NCBI RefSeq assembly: GCF_900626285.1 | Contig: NZ_LR131147.1 | Span: 2,984,940-3,023,386 of the forward strand | Source: Intestinimonas massiliensis (ex Afouda et al. 2020) | GTDB lineage: Bacteria > Bacillota > Clostridia > Oscillospirales > Oscillospiraceae | Reading direction: 5' to 3' | DNA: 38,447 nucleotides | Program-made: the position numbers and the translations under genes | The notes under the pieces: model-generated | The model's database searches: none | Seen by the model: the letters and a program-made list of their open reading frames with translations, nothing else | Told to the model about the DNA's origin: nothing | In this document: positions 1-5,555 of the stretch, piece by piece | Layout: each line of letters starts with the position of its first letter | Numbering within the stretch: position 1 is the stretch's first letter

Positions 1-111
1 GAGCATGGCTGATTTCCCAGCTCTATACTGTCTGGCTGACCGCCATTTTTTGAAATGCACAGCGGTTTAATTTGGTGCACCCTTTTCCTTTGCTCGTTTC
101 CTTTGAAAGTT

Positions 112-354
112 TTACTTGACTTTTGTTAGCAGGTCTTTCACTCGAAATGTCACCGCGTCGTAGGCGGTCAGCTTGCCCGGCTGGTAGGGACATTCCGCAT
201 AGACGCAGAATTGATATTTCCAGTGCGGGCGATAAAAGCGGCAGGTGCCGCAGTCCTCCGGCGTGACCGCCTCGCCGCTGTCGTAGTGGTCGAAACCGGG
301 CTTCCCCTGCATGAGCTGTTCAAAGGCCCGGTCGCTGCCGGAAGTGAAGTACAT
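112..354 (-). CDS. Small cysteine-rich mobile-element protein (unknown function)
   Basis: An 80-residue protein with five Cys residues, three in a short C-x2-C and later Cys arrangement (CGTC near residue 35, then FCVYAEC near 49-55), which could bind a metal. I recognise it as the type of short conserved protein found in clostridial integrative elements, but know no function. The start is supported by a strong AAAGGAGG nine bases upstream. It stands alone: two hairpins with T-rich tails lie upstream of it and would stop transcription coming from the right, so it needs its own promoter, which I could not place. The 111 bases beyond its stop to the window edge hold no gene I can see. Confidence 0.7.
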   Translation of the reverse strand: MYFTSGSDRAFEQLMQGKPGFDHYDSGEAVTPEDCGTCRFYRPHWKYQFCVYAECPYQPGKLTAYDAVTFRVKDLLTKVK

Positions 355-382
355 AGGCCGTCGCCTCCTTTCTGCGTTTGGG

Positions 383-420
383 CAAAAAGAAAAGCCGCAG
401 ACTTTTTCAAAATCTGCGGC
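383..420 (-). terminator. Intrinsic terminator
   Basis: Perfect 8-bp stem GCCGCAGA/TCTGCGGC (394-401 with 413-420) and an 11-base loop. Read on the minus strand it is followed by TTTTCTTTTT. It would end transcripts arriving from the YolD/polymerase side. Confidence 0.7.
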
Positions 421-430
421 TTGGCCGGGG

Positions 431-466
431 AACAGAAAAGGGCGCTGTCATGCTTGACAACACCCT
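431..466 (-). terminator. Probable second terminator in tandem
   Basis: Interrupted hairpin: AGGG (439-442) with CCCT (463-466) and TGTCA (446-450) with TGACA (455-459), loop TGCT. On the minus strand TTTTCTGTT follows. Together with the adjacent hairpin it insulates the small Cys-rich gene. The remaining bases up to 532 show nothing else coding. Confidence 0.5.
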
Positions 467-532
467 GTTTCTGTCTGATAATTCAGTTGTTTTGACACGC
501 CCCGTTTTCCGCTGCCCTAAAAAACATTGATT

Positions 533-766
533 TTACTGGGTTTTTTCATGTTTTCTTATGGCACCACGGTTAAAGCAGGCTCCTTTTATATCGGCAATTT
601 CATCCAGCGGGATCTTTTTCCCATCTGTCAGTACCAGGAGACGCTCATAGAGGTCAACCCGTTTTAGGTTGCCGGTAAGGGTGGTATAAGAACCACTAGT
701 CTTTTTCTCATCAGAAATAAAGAAAGTAACGCTTATCTTCGGTCTAGAGACTATCCTCTGGAGCAA
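533..766 (-). pseudogene. YolD-like protein remnant (N-terminus lost)
   Basis: The reading frame keeps the C-terminal YolD-like core: the segment running from a DEKK near residue 19 through GNLKRVDLYERLLVLTDG to IPLDEIADIKG is typical of YolD-like proteins, which in Firmicutes sit next to UmuC/DinB-type translesion polymerases. The first ~15 residues read out of the neighbouring polymerase remnant in a different frame, so the real YolD N-terminus is missing. The junction lies near 745-755 and looks like one deletion that removed the end of the polymerase gene and the start of this one. The apparent start has no good ribosome binding site. Family assignment is fairly firm; residual function is unlikely. 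Confidence 0.65.
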
Positions 767-1157
767 TGTACTTCAGATAGATGCTGTAGATGCGTATGCT
801 GTATTCCATATAGTAGGCCATACGCGGTGGTGCAATTAGATAGTCAATCTCCAGCCTCGGTGTGACATTTAATTCAGAGAAAAAGCAAGACTTGCCAGAA
901 AATCGGTGCCCTGGCGCATCGTAAAGCCGGCCACGGTTGGCCTCCTTAACCCGCTAGACTACCTCAAATAGCCGAGCACGACCAGAGATTCCATAGGCCT
1001 TTAAGGATGGAGTAACGGCAAGGCAGATGGTCTTATCGGTACGGCTCTCGTCGGCAACGACCAAGTTGGTGTCCAGAGGATCGAGACCTCTCTCCCGGCA
1101 TTTGACGGAGGCATAAAAGCTCTTTAGGTCAATTGCGATATAGAACCTTTGTTTCAT
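747..1157 (-). pseudogene. Y-family DNA polymerase (UmuC/ImuB-like), truncated N-terminus
   Basis: From the ATG at 1157 (AAGGAGG nine bases upstream) the frame reads FYIAIDLKSFYASVKCRERG, the hallmark N-terminus of Y-family translesion polymerases with the metal-binding Asp, then a VVADESRTDKTICLAV palm segment. An in-frame TAG at 954-956 follows RLFEVV. Beyond it the same frame continues with clear homology (RVKEANRGRLYDAPGHRF, then YLIAPPRMAYYMEYS, then IYLKYIAPED) until about 750, where it stops and YolD sequence begins in another frame. Around 135 of the ~420-500 residues normal for the family remain. Point nonsense plus a deletion means a dead gene. Its place downstream of an XRE/ImmA pair is the usual context of damage-inducible polymerases in mobile elements. 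Confidence 0.8.
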
Positions 1158-1221
1158 GGTAAGACGCCTCCTTGGATTCTCGCTTTTTAACGCAAAACGG
1201 CACTTGAAATTGGGTGCAATA

Positions 1222-1536
1222 TTATTTCTCGAGTTCGCTTTCCTCAATAATACCGTAGTCAATCAGGATATTTTTGTCCGCATAAGGTGGATATACAATT
1301 CCTGTCATTTCATAGTCGTACCTCCGAACACGACGAAACTCCTTGACTGGAGCTGGTGCAAAAGCAGCGGTTTTATAACTCGCGTATTCAGGTGTTCCCG
1401 CCAGATCATCGGATACCGCATGAATAAGGGCATCCGTCACTGCTTCCAGATTCGTACCATACTCCACAGCAACTAGCTCATGCCTACGAACGTCTTTATC
1501 TAAATTTCCAAAAGAACGGTACAACTTGTACTTCAT
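1222..1536 (-). CDS. Conserved hypothetical protein of the XRE-ImmA-polymerase cassette
   Basis: A 104-residue soluble protein beginning MKYKLYRSFGN and ending with a conserved-looking block (RRVRRYDYEMTGIVYPPYAD, then ILIDYGIIEES). I know it only as an accompaniment of Y-family polymerase genes in clostridial elements; no function is assigned. The ATG at 1536 is preferred over the GTG at 1569 because AGGAAGGGG lies seven bases upstream of it and nothing comparable precedes the GTG. It lies 33 bases after the ImmA-like gene and 64 bases before the polymerase remnant, so all belong to one minus-strand transcript. No membrane segment or known motif is visible. Confidence 0.65.
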   Translation of the reverse strand: MKYKLYRSFGNLDKDVRRHELVAVEYGTNLEAVTDALIHAVSDDLAGTPEYASYKTAAFAPAPVKEFRRVRRYDYEMTGIVYPPYADKNILIDYGIIEESELEK

Positions 1537-1568
1537 GGAGAAACCCCTTCCTAGCAGCACTTTCGCCA

Positions 1569-2078
1569 CTACCTTAAAAAATCACTTCTATGATTCACCG
1601 GCCGCAAATCGTATCCGAGTTCTGTTAGGTGTGCTATTTTTAAGGCGACCAGGTTGATGTCTGTGTCCATTGCCTTGGCGATTTGCTCGGCAGAATATTG
1701 ATAAGTATAGATGTAGTCCAGCAGCTCCTCGTTGTCTATCAGAATTTCTGCTGCAACAATGTTCGCCTCATACTCTGGCCGTGTGGTCATGTCATACAGC
1801 ATGAATTCATGTAGGCTGTTTGCCTGTGCCAGCTTCCGATGAAGCTGGTCATGCCCCAGCTCATGGGCACAGACGATGCGGAGCATTCTGTCCCCCAGAT
1901 CCTTGTTCAGAAAAATAAATCGATTGCGTTTGATGACGCGGTACATTCCTTTTAGAGAGCCAAAATCCTCACAAAGAAGAACAGAGATTCCCAACTCTTT
2001 CGCAATCTGGAAGGGATCGCGTGTTCCGAAGCGCCGCACCAGGGATGCGCCGACTTTGGAGAGCATTTTACCGGTCAT
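1569..2078 (-). CDS. ImmA/IrrE-family metallopeptidase
   Basis: A 169-residue protein with the zinc-peptidase motif HELGH (residues 72-76, within IVCAHELGHDQLH) and a downstream Glu-rich EYEANIVAAEILI segment that matches the third-ligand region. ImmA-family peptidases cleave a partner XRE repressor after DNA damage or cell-density signals and so derepress a mobile element. The partner here is the XRE gene 66 bases upstream on the same strand. The start has GGAGGTG five bases upstream. Length is normal for a single-domain ImmA. Its likely targets, the error-prone polymerase and YolD, are now broken, so the cassette has lost part of its output. Family is certain; the substrate is inferred from context. 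Confidence 0.85.
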   Translation of the reverse strand: MTGKMLSKVGASLVRRFGTRDPFQIAKELGISVLLCEDFGSLKGMYRVIKRNRFIFLNKDLGDRMLRIVCAHELGHDQLHRKLAQANSLHEFMLYDMTTRPEYEANIVAAEILIDNEELLDYIYTYQYSAEQIAKAMDTDINLVALKIAHLTELGYDLRPVNHRSDFLR

Positions 2079-2144
2079 AAGCCCACCTCCATCCTGCGGA
2101 TGCTTTTCATCATTATCTCACATCTTAGGCCCCACGGAATGGAC

Positions 2145-2558
2145 TTACTCCTCCTGCTGGCGATATTTTTTTGGCGTAAATTTCTTATTCCGCTCCTTGG
2201 CCATCCAATAGGCATCGTTGAGGGCACGCATCGCACCCTCAAGTGCATCTTCAGAAAGTTGGCCGCCGGCAAACAAGCCAGTCACCTCACTGACCAACTC
2301 ATCGATGTCCCGCGCCGCTTTTGCACCGCCCTTCTGATATGCTTCCACCGAATAGATATCCGGACTGGTGAGAAGGTAATCTGCAGTTGTACCAAGGACG
2401 GTAGCTAAATCACCAATCACCTTCATGTTGCCAGGTTTCCTGGAACCCATCTCATAATTCTGAATCGTCCGCGTTGTTACAGAAACTTTTTCTGCAAGTT
2501 CTGCCTGTGTTAAACCAGCCTCAAGCCGTTTTTCTTTCAGACGTTCTTTAAACCCCAT
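2145..2558 (-). CDS. XRE-family repressor (ImmR-like)
   Basis: A 137-residue protein with an N-terminal helix-turn-helix (about residues 4-58: LKEKRLEAGLTQAELAEKVS, then TTRTIQNYEMGSRKPG) and a C-terminal helical part that could carry the ImmA cleavage site. The start at 2558 is chosen over the longer reading from 2609 because AAAGAGGTG lies just upstream and the XRE fold begins immediately after. It is transcribed divergently from the plus-strand genes at 2763 onward, across a 200-base region holding five copies of CACGAA-type half-operators, so it most likely represses both directions. Family firm, regulatory scope inferred. Confidence 0.85.
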   Translation of the reverse strand: MGFKERLKEKRLEAGLTQAELAEKVSVTTRTIQNYEMGSRKPGNMKVIGDLATVLGTTADYLLTSPDIYSVEAYQKGGAKAARDIDELVSEVTGLFAGGQLSEDALEGAMRALNDAYWMAKERNKKFTPKKYRQQEE

Positions 2559-2616
2559 AAAGGCACCTCTTTCTATTTCTCTGCCATTAGCACGAACACT
2601 TTTTTGCAATTCGGGA

Positions 2617-2645
2617 TTGACACGAAAATTTGTTCTGGATATAAT
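2617..2645 (+). promoter_or_regulatory. Sigma-A promoter for the 2763-4651 genes
   Basis: TTGACA at 2617-2622, 17-base spacer, TATAAT at 2640-2645: a full consensus match. An operator box covers the end of the -35 and half the spacer, so repressor binding should exclude RNA polymerase. Confidence 0.8.
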
Positions 2646-2678
2646 GGAAATGCAACACGAAACTCTGTTCGCATTTAG

Positions 2679-2708
2679 ATGTTAACACACGAACAGAGTT
2701 TTTGTCAA
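2679..2708 (-). promoter_or_regulatory. Probable promoter of the XRE-ImmA operon
   Basis: On the minus strand TTGACA (2703-2708) and TAACAT (2679-2684) are 18 bases apart. The -10 is weak (four of six). An operator box lies in the spacer, consistent with autoregulation. Confidence 0.45.
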
Positions 2709-2762
2709 TCTAAAACACGAAAAAATGTTCGTACATCCGGAAAGAAAACGGAGGGTATTGTA

Positions 2763-3020
2763 ATGGAGGTACAATGCAGGAAAGAATATGTCTCTGTCAA
2801 TCTTGATGTAGACCAAAACGGTGTAGTTCACCCCCGGTTCATCCGCTGGGCAAATGGCCGTATCTATCAAATTGACCAGCTGAAATACAAATGCAGAGCT
2901 GCTTCCTCCAAGGTAAGTGGAGGTGGCATCCGATATACCGTCATGATCCACGGCAAGGAAACCTTCCTGTTCAGCGAAGGGAACAAGTGGTTCGTGGAAG
3001 CAAAGGGGGCAAGTCAATGA
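2763..3020 (+). CDS. Small conserved hypothetical protein
   Basis: An 85-residue protein that looks like a small beta-rich domain (HPRFIRWANGRIYQIDQLKY, then IRYTVMIHGKETFLF). I have seen this type directly upstream of ImmA-like genes in Clostridia but know no function. The ATG at 2763 has GGAGGG seven bases upstream; the longer frame from 2679 would start inside the operator region and is not used. Its stop overlaps the next start (ATGA), so the two are translationally coupled. It is the first gene behind the consensus promoter at 2617-2645. Confidence 0.7.
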   Translation: MEVQCRKEYVSVNLDVDQNGVVHPRFIRWANGRIYQIDQLKYKCRAASSKVSGGGIRYTVMIHGKETFLFSEGNKWFVEAKGASQ

Positions 3021-3751
3021 TTCTTTCTCACCACCAAATAGAGGATATCGGTGCAGCTGTAATTCAGGACTTCAACAAGTTCTTCTACTGCGGCACCACA
3101 GCCCTTGGGGATAAATACGTTCGCGCAACACCCATCGACCAGTTTGCTCGCGACTACCTCGGGCTAAGTGTTCGATTTGCCCGATTGTCCGCAGATGGGA
3201 GTATCTGCGGTCTGACCAGCTATGCCGATGCCGAGTACATCATCGAGGAAATGGGAGCAGTTCGCACCATAGAACTCAAACAAAATCAAATTCTTCTGGA
3301 CTCCAGCTTTCTTGAGGCCGGCAAGGTCAAGAAACTGTGCGGCAAGCGTCGGTTCACTCTGGCGCATGAGTGCGCACATCAAATCTTGTTTCAAATGGAG
3401 TCCGAGGAGTCCCAGCAAAAATGCCGCGAATCCTATTCGGAGCGGCGGTCCTACTCCCTCCGAGACTTGAAAAGTAGAGAGGACTGGAACGAGTGGCAGG
3501 CCAATGCCTTGGGAGCCGCTCTGCTCATGCCCCAGGCGGAGATAAAGCGGGCCATGTGGCTTTTCGCTCAATGTCGGACCCTGATTAGCTATGAAGGGAG
3601 GTTTTCATATGCGGACAAGCTGGCACTTTCACTTTTCTGTCAAGCTCTTGGCGTGTCCAAGTCTGCCGCCGTAATTCGGCTCCGGCAGCTTGGGTATCTG
3701 GAAGAACGCCCGTATGCAGAGTTTGTTGATCCACTGGAGGTGTGGGCATGA
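3017..3751 (+). CDS. Second ImmA/IrrE-like metallopeptidase
   Basis: A 244-residue protein with HECAH at residues 117-121 inside a FTLAHECAHQILF helix, and a later EDWNEWQANALGAALLMP segment that supplies the third zinc ligand and is typical of the larger ImmA/IrrE peptidases. The N-terminal 100 residues resemble the substrate-side half of this family. The C-terminal helices may be DNA- or partner-binding. ATG at 3017 is coupled to the previous gene and preceded by AAAGGGGG. Two ImmA-type peptidases on either side of one XRE operator is unusual; the one on this arm may act on the same repressor or on another protein. Confidence 0.75.
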   Translation: MILSHHQIEDIGAAVIQDFNKFFYCGTTALGDKYVRATPIDQFARDYLGLSVRFARLSADGSICGLTSYADAEYIIEEMGAVRTIELKQNQILLDSSFLEAGKVKKLCGKRRFTLAHECAHQILFQMESEESQQKCRESYSERRSYSLRDLKSREDWNEWQANALGAALLMPQAEIKRAMWLFAQCRTLISYEGRFSYADKLALSLFCQALGVSKSAAVIRLRQLGYLEERPYAEFVDPLEVWA

Positions 3752-3999
3752 GCAAAAACATTCGCATTACAGAGCCTTCCGCAGAAATGTTGGGCAAAAT
3801 TATCCGGGCACGGGAGGCGATTGCGGCGCAAAAGCCGCGATATATCAAATGCCCGTACTGCCAGCATAACTCAATCGTCGTATATGAGGACACAAGAGGT
3901 CATATCGAAACAAAGTGCAAAAAGTGCGGAAAAGTCACCGTCTTTGATGTTTTGAGCATGAGAAAAATCGTGTTTCGCCTTCGCCCGAAGGAGAACTAA
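3748..3999 (+). CDS. Zinc-ribbon protein
   Basis: An 83-residue protein with two C-x2-C pairs (IKCPYCQHNS near residue 35, CKKCGK near 56), spaced as in a treble-clef or Com-like zinc ribbon; the chain is otherwise basic. GGAGG ends seven bases before the ATG at 3748, which is better than the GTG at 3742. It overlaps the previous gene by four bases. A nucleic-acid-binding role is plausible but not shown. About 178 bases follow before the next gene, filled by a structured leader. Confidence 0.65.
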   Translation: MSKNIRITEPSAEMLGKIIRAREAIAAQKPRYIKCPYCQHNSIVVYEDTRGHIETKCKKCGKVTVFDVLSMRKIVFRLRPKEN

Positions 4000-4056
4000 A
4001 TTAAAACTGAATCACATAGCTGAGCTGTGGAGCCGCCTGATAGGTGTAGTCATCCT

Positions 4057-4124
4057 GATGCCGCATGGACAGAGTCGAAAGACTCTGTTTATCGGCACGG
4101 ACAGAATGACCACCGTCATGCGGC
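4057..4124 (+). ncRNA. Predicted branched RNA structure upstream of sigma-like gene
   Basis: Outer stem GCCGCATG (4060-4067) with CATGCGGC (4117-4124) encloses two hairpins: ACAGAGTC-GAAA-GACTCTGT (4069-4088, a GNRA tetraloop) and ACGG...CCGT (4097-4116). The sequence GCAYGGACAGA occurs twice (4063-4073 and 4095-4105). TCTTTTG follows, so it could also act as a weak terminator. No known riboswitch class recognised. Confidence 0.5.
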
Positions 4125-4131
4125 TCTTTTG

Positions 4132-4178
4132 TTGTCTTGCCTTTCCGCGGCTTCGTGCCAGCGGAAAGGACAAGACAA
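4132..4178 (+). promoter_or_regulatory. Long hairpin that buries the ribosome binding site of the sigma-like gene
   Basis: The arm 4132-4148 pairs with 4161-4178 with one bulged base, extended by GGC/GCC at the apex, about 20 bp. The 3' arm contains the Shine-Dalgarno GGAAAGGA (4163-4170) and ends at the A of the ATG. When formed, translation start should be blocked. Confidence 0.6.
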
Positions 4179-4651
4179 TGAGTATTCCGAAGACCCCAGT
4201 TGAATTCGATTACGACCTGTGGACCACAGAGGAAGGAAAATGCATGGTTCGGATCAAAGCTACCGGCGAGATAACGGAGGTGGAACGCTCTGTCATGCAG
4301 GTTCTGCGCTCAGAGGAGAAGCGTCTCCGGCGCACCATATCTCCGGAGCAGGATCCATCCAGAGAAGGGAAAACCGCTCCAACGGTTCTCTCTCTGGATA
4401 TGCTTCCCGAAGATGTGGCAGACTCCAGCTGGTTAGCTGACACCTGCGACTATACGGAGGAGATTTCCACGAAACTGCTGGAGAGTAGCTTGCGAGAAAG
4501 CTTGACTCCTACCCAATATGGCATCTATCAAGCCTGCATTTTGAATGGGATCAGCTACAAGGCTTATGCAGACCTGATGGGTGTTAGCTATCAGAGCGTC
4601 CAGAATGCAATCCGCCTCATTCAGAAAAAAGCAAAAAATATTTTTGGCTGA
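4178..4651 (+). CDS. Sigma-70 region-4-like helix-turn-helix protein
   Basis: A 157-residue protein whose C-terminal 65 residues (ESSLRESLTPTQYGIYQACI, then NGISYKAYADLMGVSYQSVQNAIRLIQKK) have the layout of sigma region 4: a helix, then an HTH that reads promoter -35 DNA. No region 2 is visible, so it is either a minimal sigma-like regulator or a sigma-fold DNA-binding protein as found in many clostridial elements. The ATG at 4178 is the first after the hairpin and has GGAAAGGA upstream; the longer frame from 4058 runs through the RNA structures and is rejected. Translation is probably controlled by those structures. The function in element gene expression is inferred. Confidence 0.7.
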   Translation: MSIPKTPVEFDYDLWTTEEGKCMVRIKATGEITEVERSVMQVLRSEEKRLRRTISPEQDPSREGKTAPTVLSLDMLPEDVADSSWLADTCDYTEEISTKLLESSLRESLTPTQYGIYQACILNGISYKAYADLMGVSYQSVQNAIRLIQKKAKNIFG

Positions 4652-4687
4652 TGGTTGTGGTTTGCTGCAAATATGTCCGTTGTAAAG

Positions 4688-4711
4688 TGAAGGGGCCTTA
4701 AGACGCCTTCA
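4688..4711 (+). terminator. Possible weak terminator after the sigma-like gene
   Basis: TGAAGG (4688-4693) and CCTTCA (4706-4711) form a 6-bp stem 37 bases after the stop, followed by TTGAACCTTTTC rather than a clean T-run. Weak support. Confidence 0.3.
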
Positions 4712-4915
4712 TTGAACCTTTTCAACTGAATATCCGGCAGCTAAATAACATCAGCGATGAGCGAGCGATGCGGACGGTGCGCGATGACCACCTGTAGGAG
4801 ACAAAAAGGAAATGCTTTTCTTTTTCTCCTATCAATGACGGCCAATAAGGTGCCCAGCGGGTCCTCCGATCCAAAAGCAGGCATGGCAGCCTGTTTCGCC
4901 AAGACCTCATCTGCC

Positions 4916-5165
4916 TATAATGGTACCCCTGTCCAGCCACAGTCTCAAGCAATGGGGGCAGCTCGGAGAGATCCTCGGAGGGGTTAGATTCCCGGAGTGC
5001 GGCGCCCGCCGCAGTTTAGCTGACCGCCCAGGCCTGGGGAAGTAGTGTCGAATACAGGCAACAAAAAGACATTTAATAGTCTTGATATCAGAAGCAATGG
5101 GGGTCACCCATCATGTAGCAGGAAAGCCAAGGCTTCCTCAACCAAATCGGGTGACCCCTATTTTT
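4916..5165 (+). ncRNA. Candidate structured ncRNA or terminator-controlled leader
   Basis: A stretch with no plausible gene, bounded by TATAAT (4916-4921, with only a weak TTTCGC -35 sixteen bases upstream) and a strong terminator (5100-5165). It contains a perfect TGCGGC-GCCC-GCCGCA hairpin (4998-5013), GGGGTTAGATTCCC (about 4979-4992, a T-arm-like stem), and a 12-base direct repeat AAGCAATGGGGG (4947-4958 and 5092-5103). The second copy supplies the 5' arm of the terminator. It could be a free RNA of ~240 nt or a leader attenuating the gene at 5206. No Rfam class recognised. The rest of 4712-4915 shows only a 4797-4830 A/T-rich hairpin. Confidence 0.4.
5100..5165 (+). terminator. Strong intrinsic terminator with nested hairpin
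   Basis: GGGGTCACCC (5100-5109) pairs perfectly with GGGTGACCCC (5149-5158), followed by TATTTTT. The loop holds its own hairpin GGAAAGCC/GGCTTCC (5121-5137). It stands 40 bases before the next start codon, a position compatible with attenuation. Confidence 0.75.
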
Positions 5166-5205
5166 GTGGTATCAATTCATATTCATATTTAGGAGGGATC
5201 ACATC

Positions 5206-5364
5206 ATGATTGCTGTGTCGCAAACCAAGAGTGCAAACTACCTGTTTATTGTGGCCGTGCTGAAGTCGATGCGGGAAGGTGGCGTGATCACTCAGGCCGA
5301 GTATGAGCGAGCCAAGCGCTACTACCAGAAGCTCACCGGCTCCGATCTCGTCATCGCAGATTAA
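5206..5364 (+). CDS. Small SHOCT-like protein
   Basis: A 52-residue protein; its second half (LKSMREGGVITQAEYERAKR) matches the short C-terminal SHOCT-type helix pair (x-G-x-I-T-x-x-E-Y/F-x-x-x-K). Such mini proteins often precede serine recombinase clusters in Clostridia, as here. AGGAGG lies nine bases before the ATG at 5206. No catalytic residues; a protein-protein role, perhaps as a recombination directionality helper, is only a guess. A terminator precedes it and a separate promoter follows it. Confidence 0.65.
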   Translation: MIAVSQTKSANYLFIVAVLKSMREGGVITQAEYERAKRYYQKLTGSDLVIAD

Positions 5365-5452
5365 ATGTTCAGAAGGAACCGTCTAAATTGATGTATTTTG
5401 GGCATCAGGTCTTGTCGCTTGTGTAGAAATTTACTTCTCTGCGTTCTTTCAA

Positions 5453-5480
5453 TAGACTTTGCCTTGCCGTTGACTATAAT
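5453..5480 (+). promoter_or_regulatory. Probable promoter of the recombinase trio
   Basis: TAGACT (5453-5458, four of six), 16-base spacer, TATAAT (5475-5480). It lies 76 bases upstream of the first recombinase start. Confidence 0.5.
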
Positions 5481-5555
5481 GTTGCTTGAACCGGAAAAGT
5501 GGATGGTACCAAAATGTAGTACAATCCAAAATTCAGCCAGAAAGGAGGGCTGTTG

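Larger units (their letters stand above)
2591..2731. promoter_or_regulatory. Operator array: five CACGAA-N6-TT(C/T)(G/T) boxes
   Basis: Boxes begin at 2591, 2621, 2656, 2688 and 2716; all start CACGAA, and those at 2656 and 2716 are full CGAA-N6-TTCG inverted repeats. Start-to-start spacing is 30, 35, 32 and 28 bases, about three DNA turns, so bound dimers would line up on one face. The 2621 box overlaps the plus-strand -35, and the 2688 box lies within the spacer of the candidate minus-strand promoter. The natural binder is the adjacent XRE repressor. Confidence 0.65.

Noticed and set aside
4058..4177. 40-codon N-terminal extension of the sigma-like protein
   Set aside because: It would be translated through the RNA hairpins and has no ribosome binding site; the ATG at 4178 has one.
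4972..5013. tRNA-like T-arm GGGGTTAGATTCCC
   Set aside because: No acceptor, D or anticodon arm can be built around it; kept only as part of the structured non-coding candidate.
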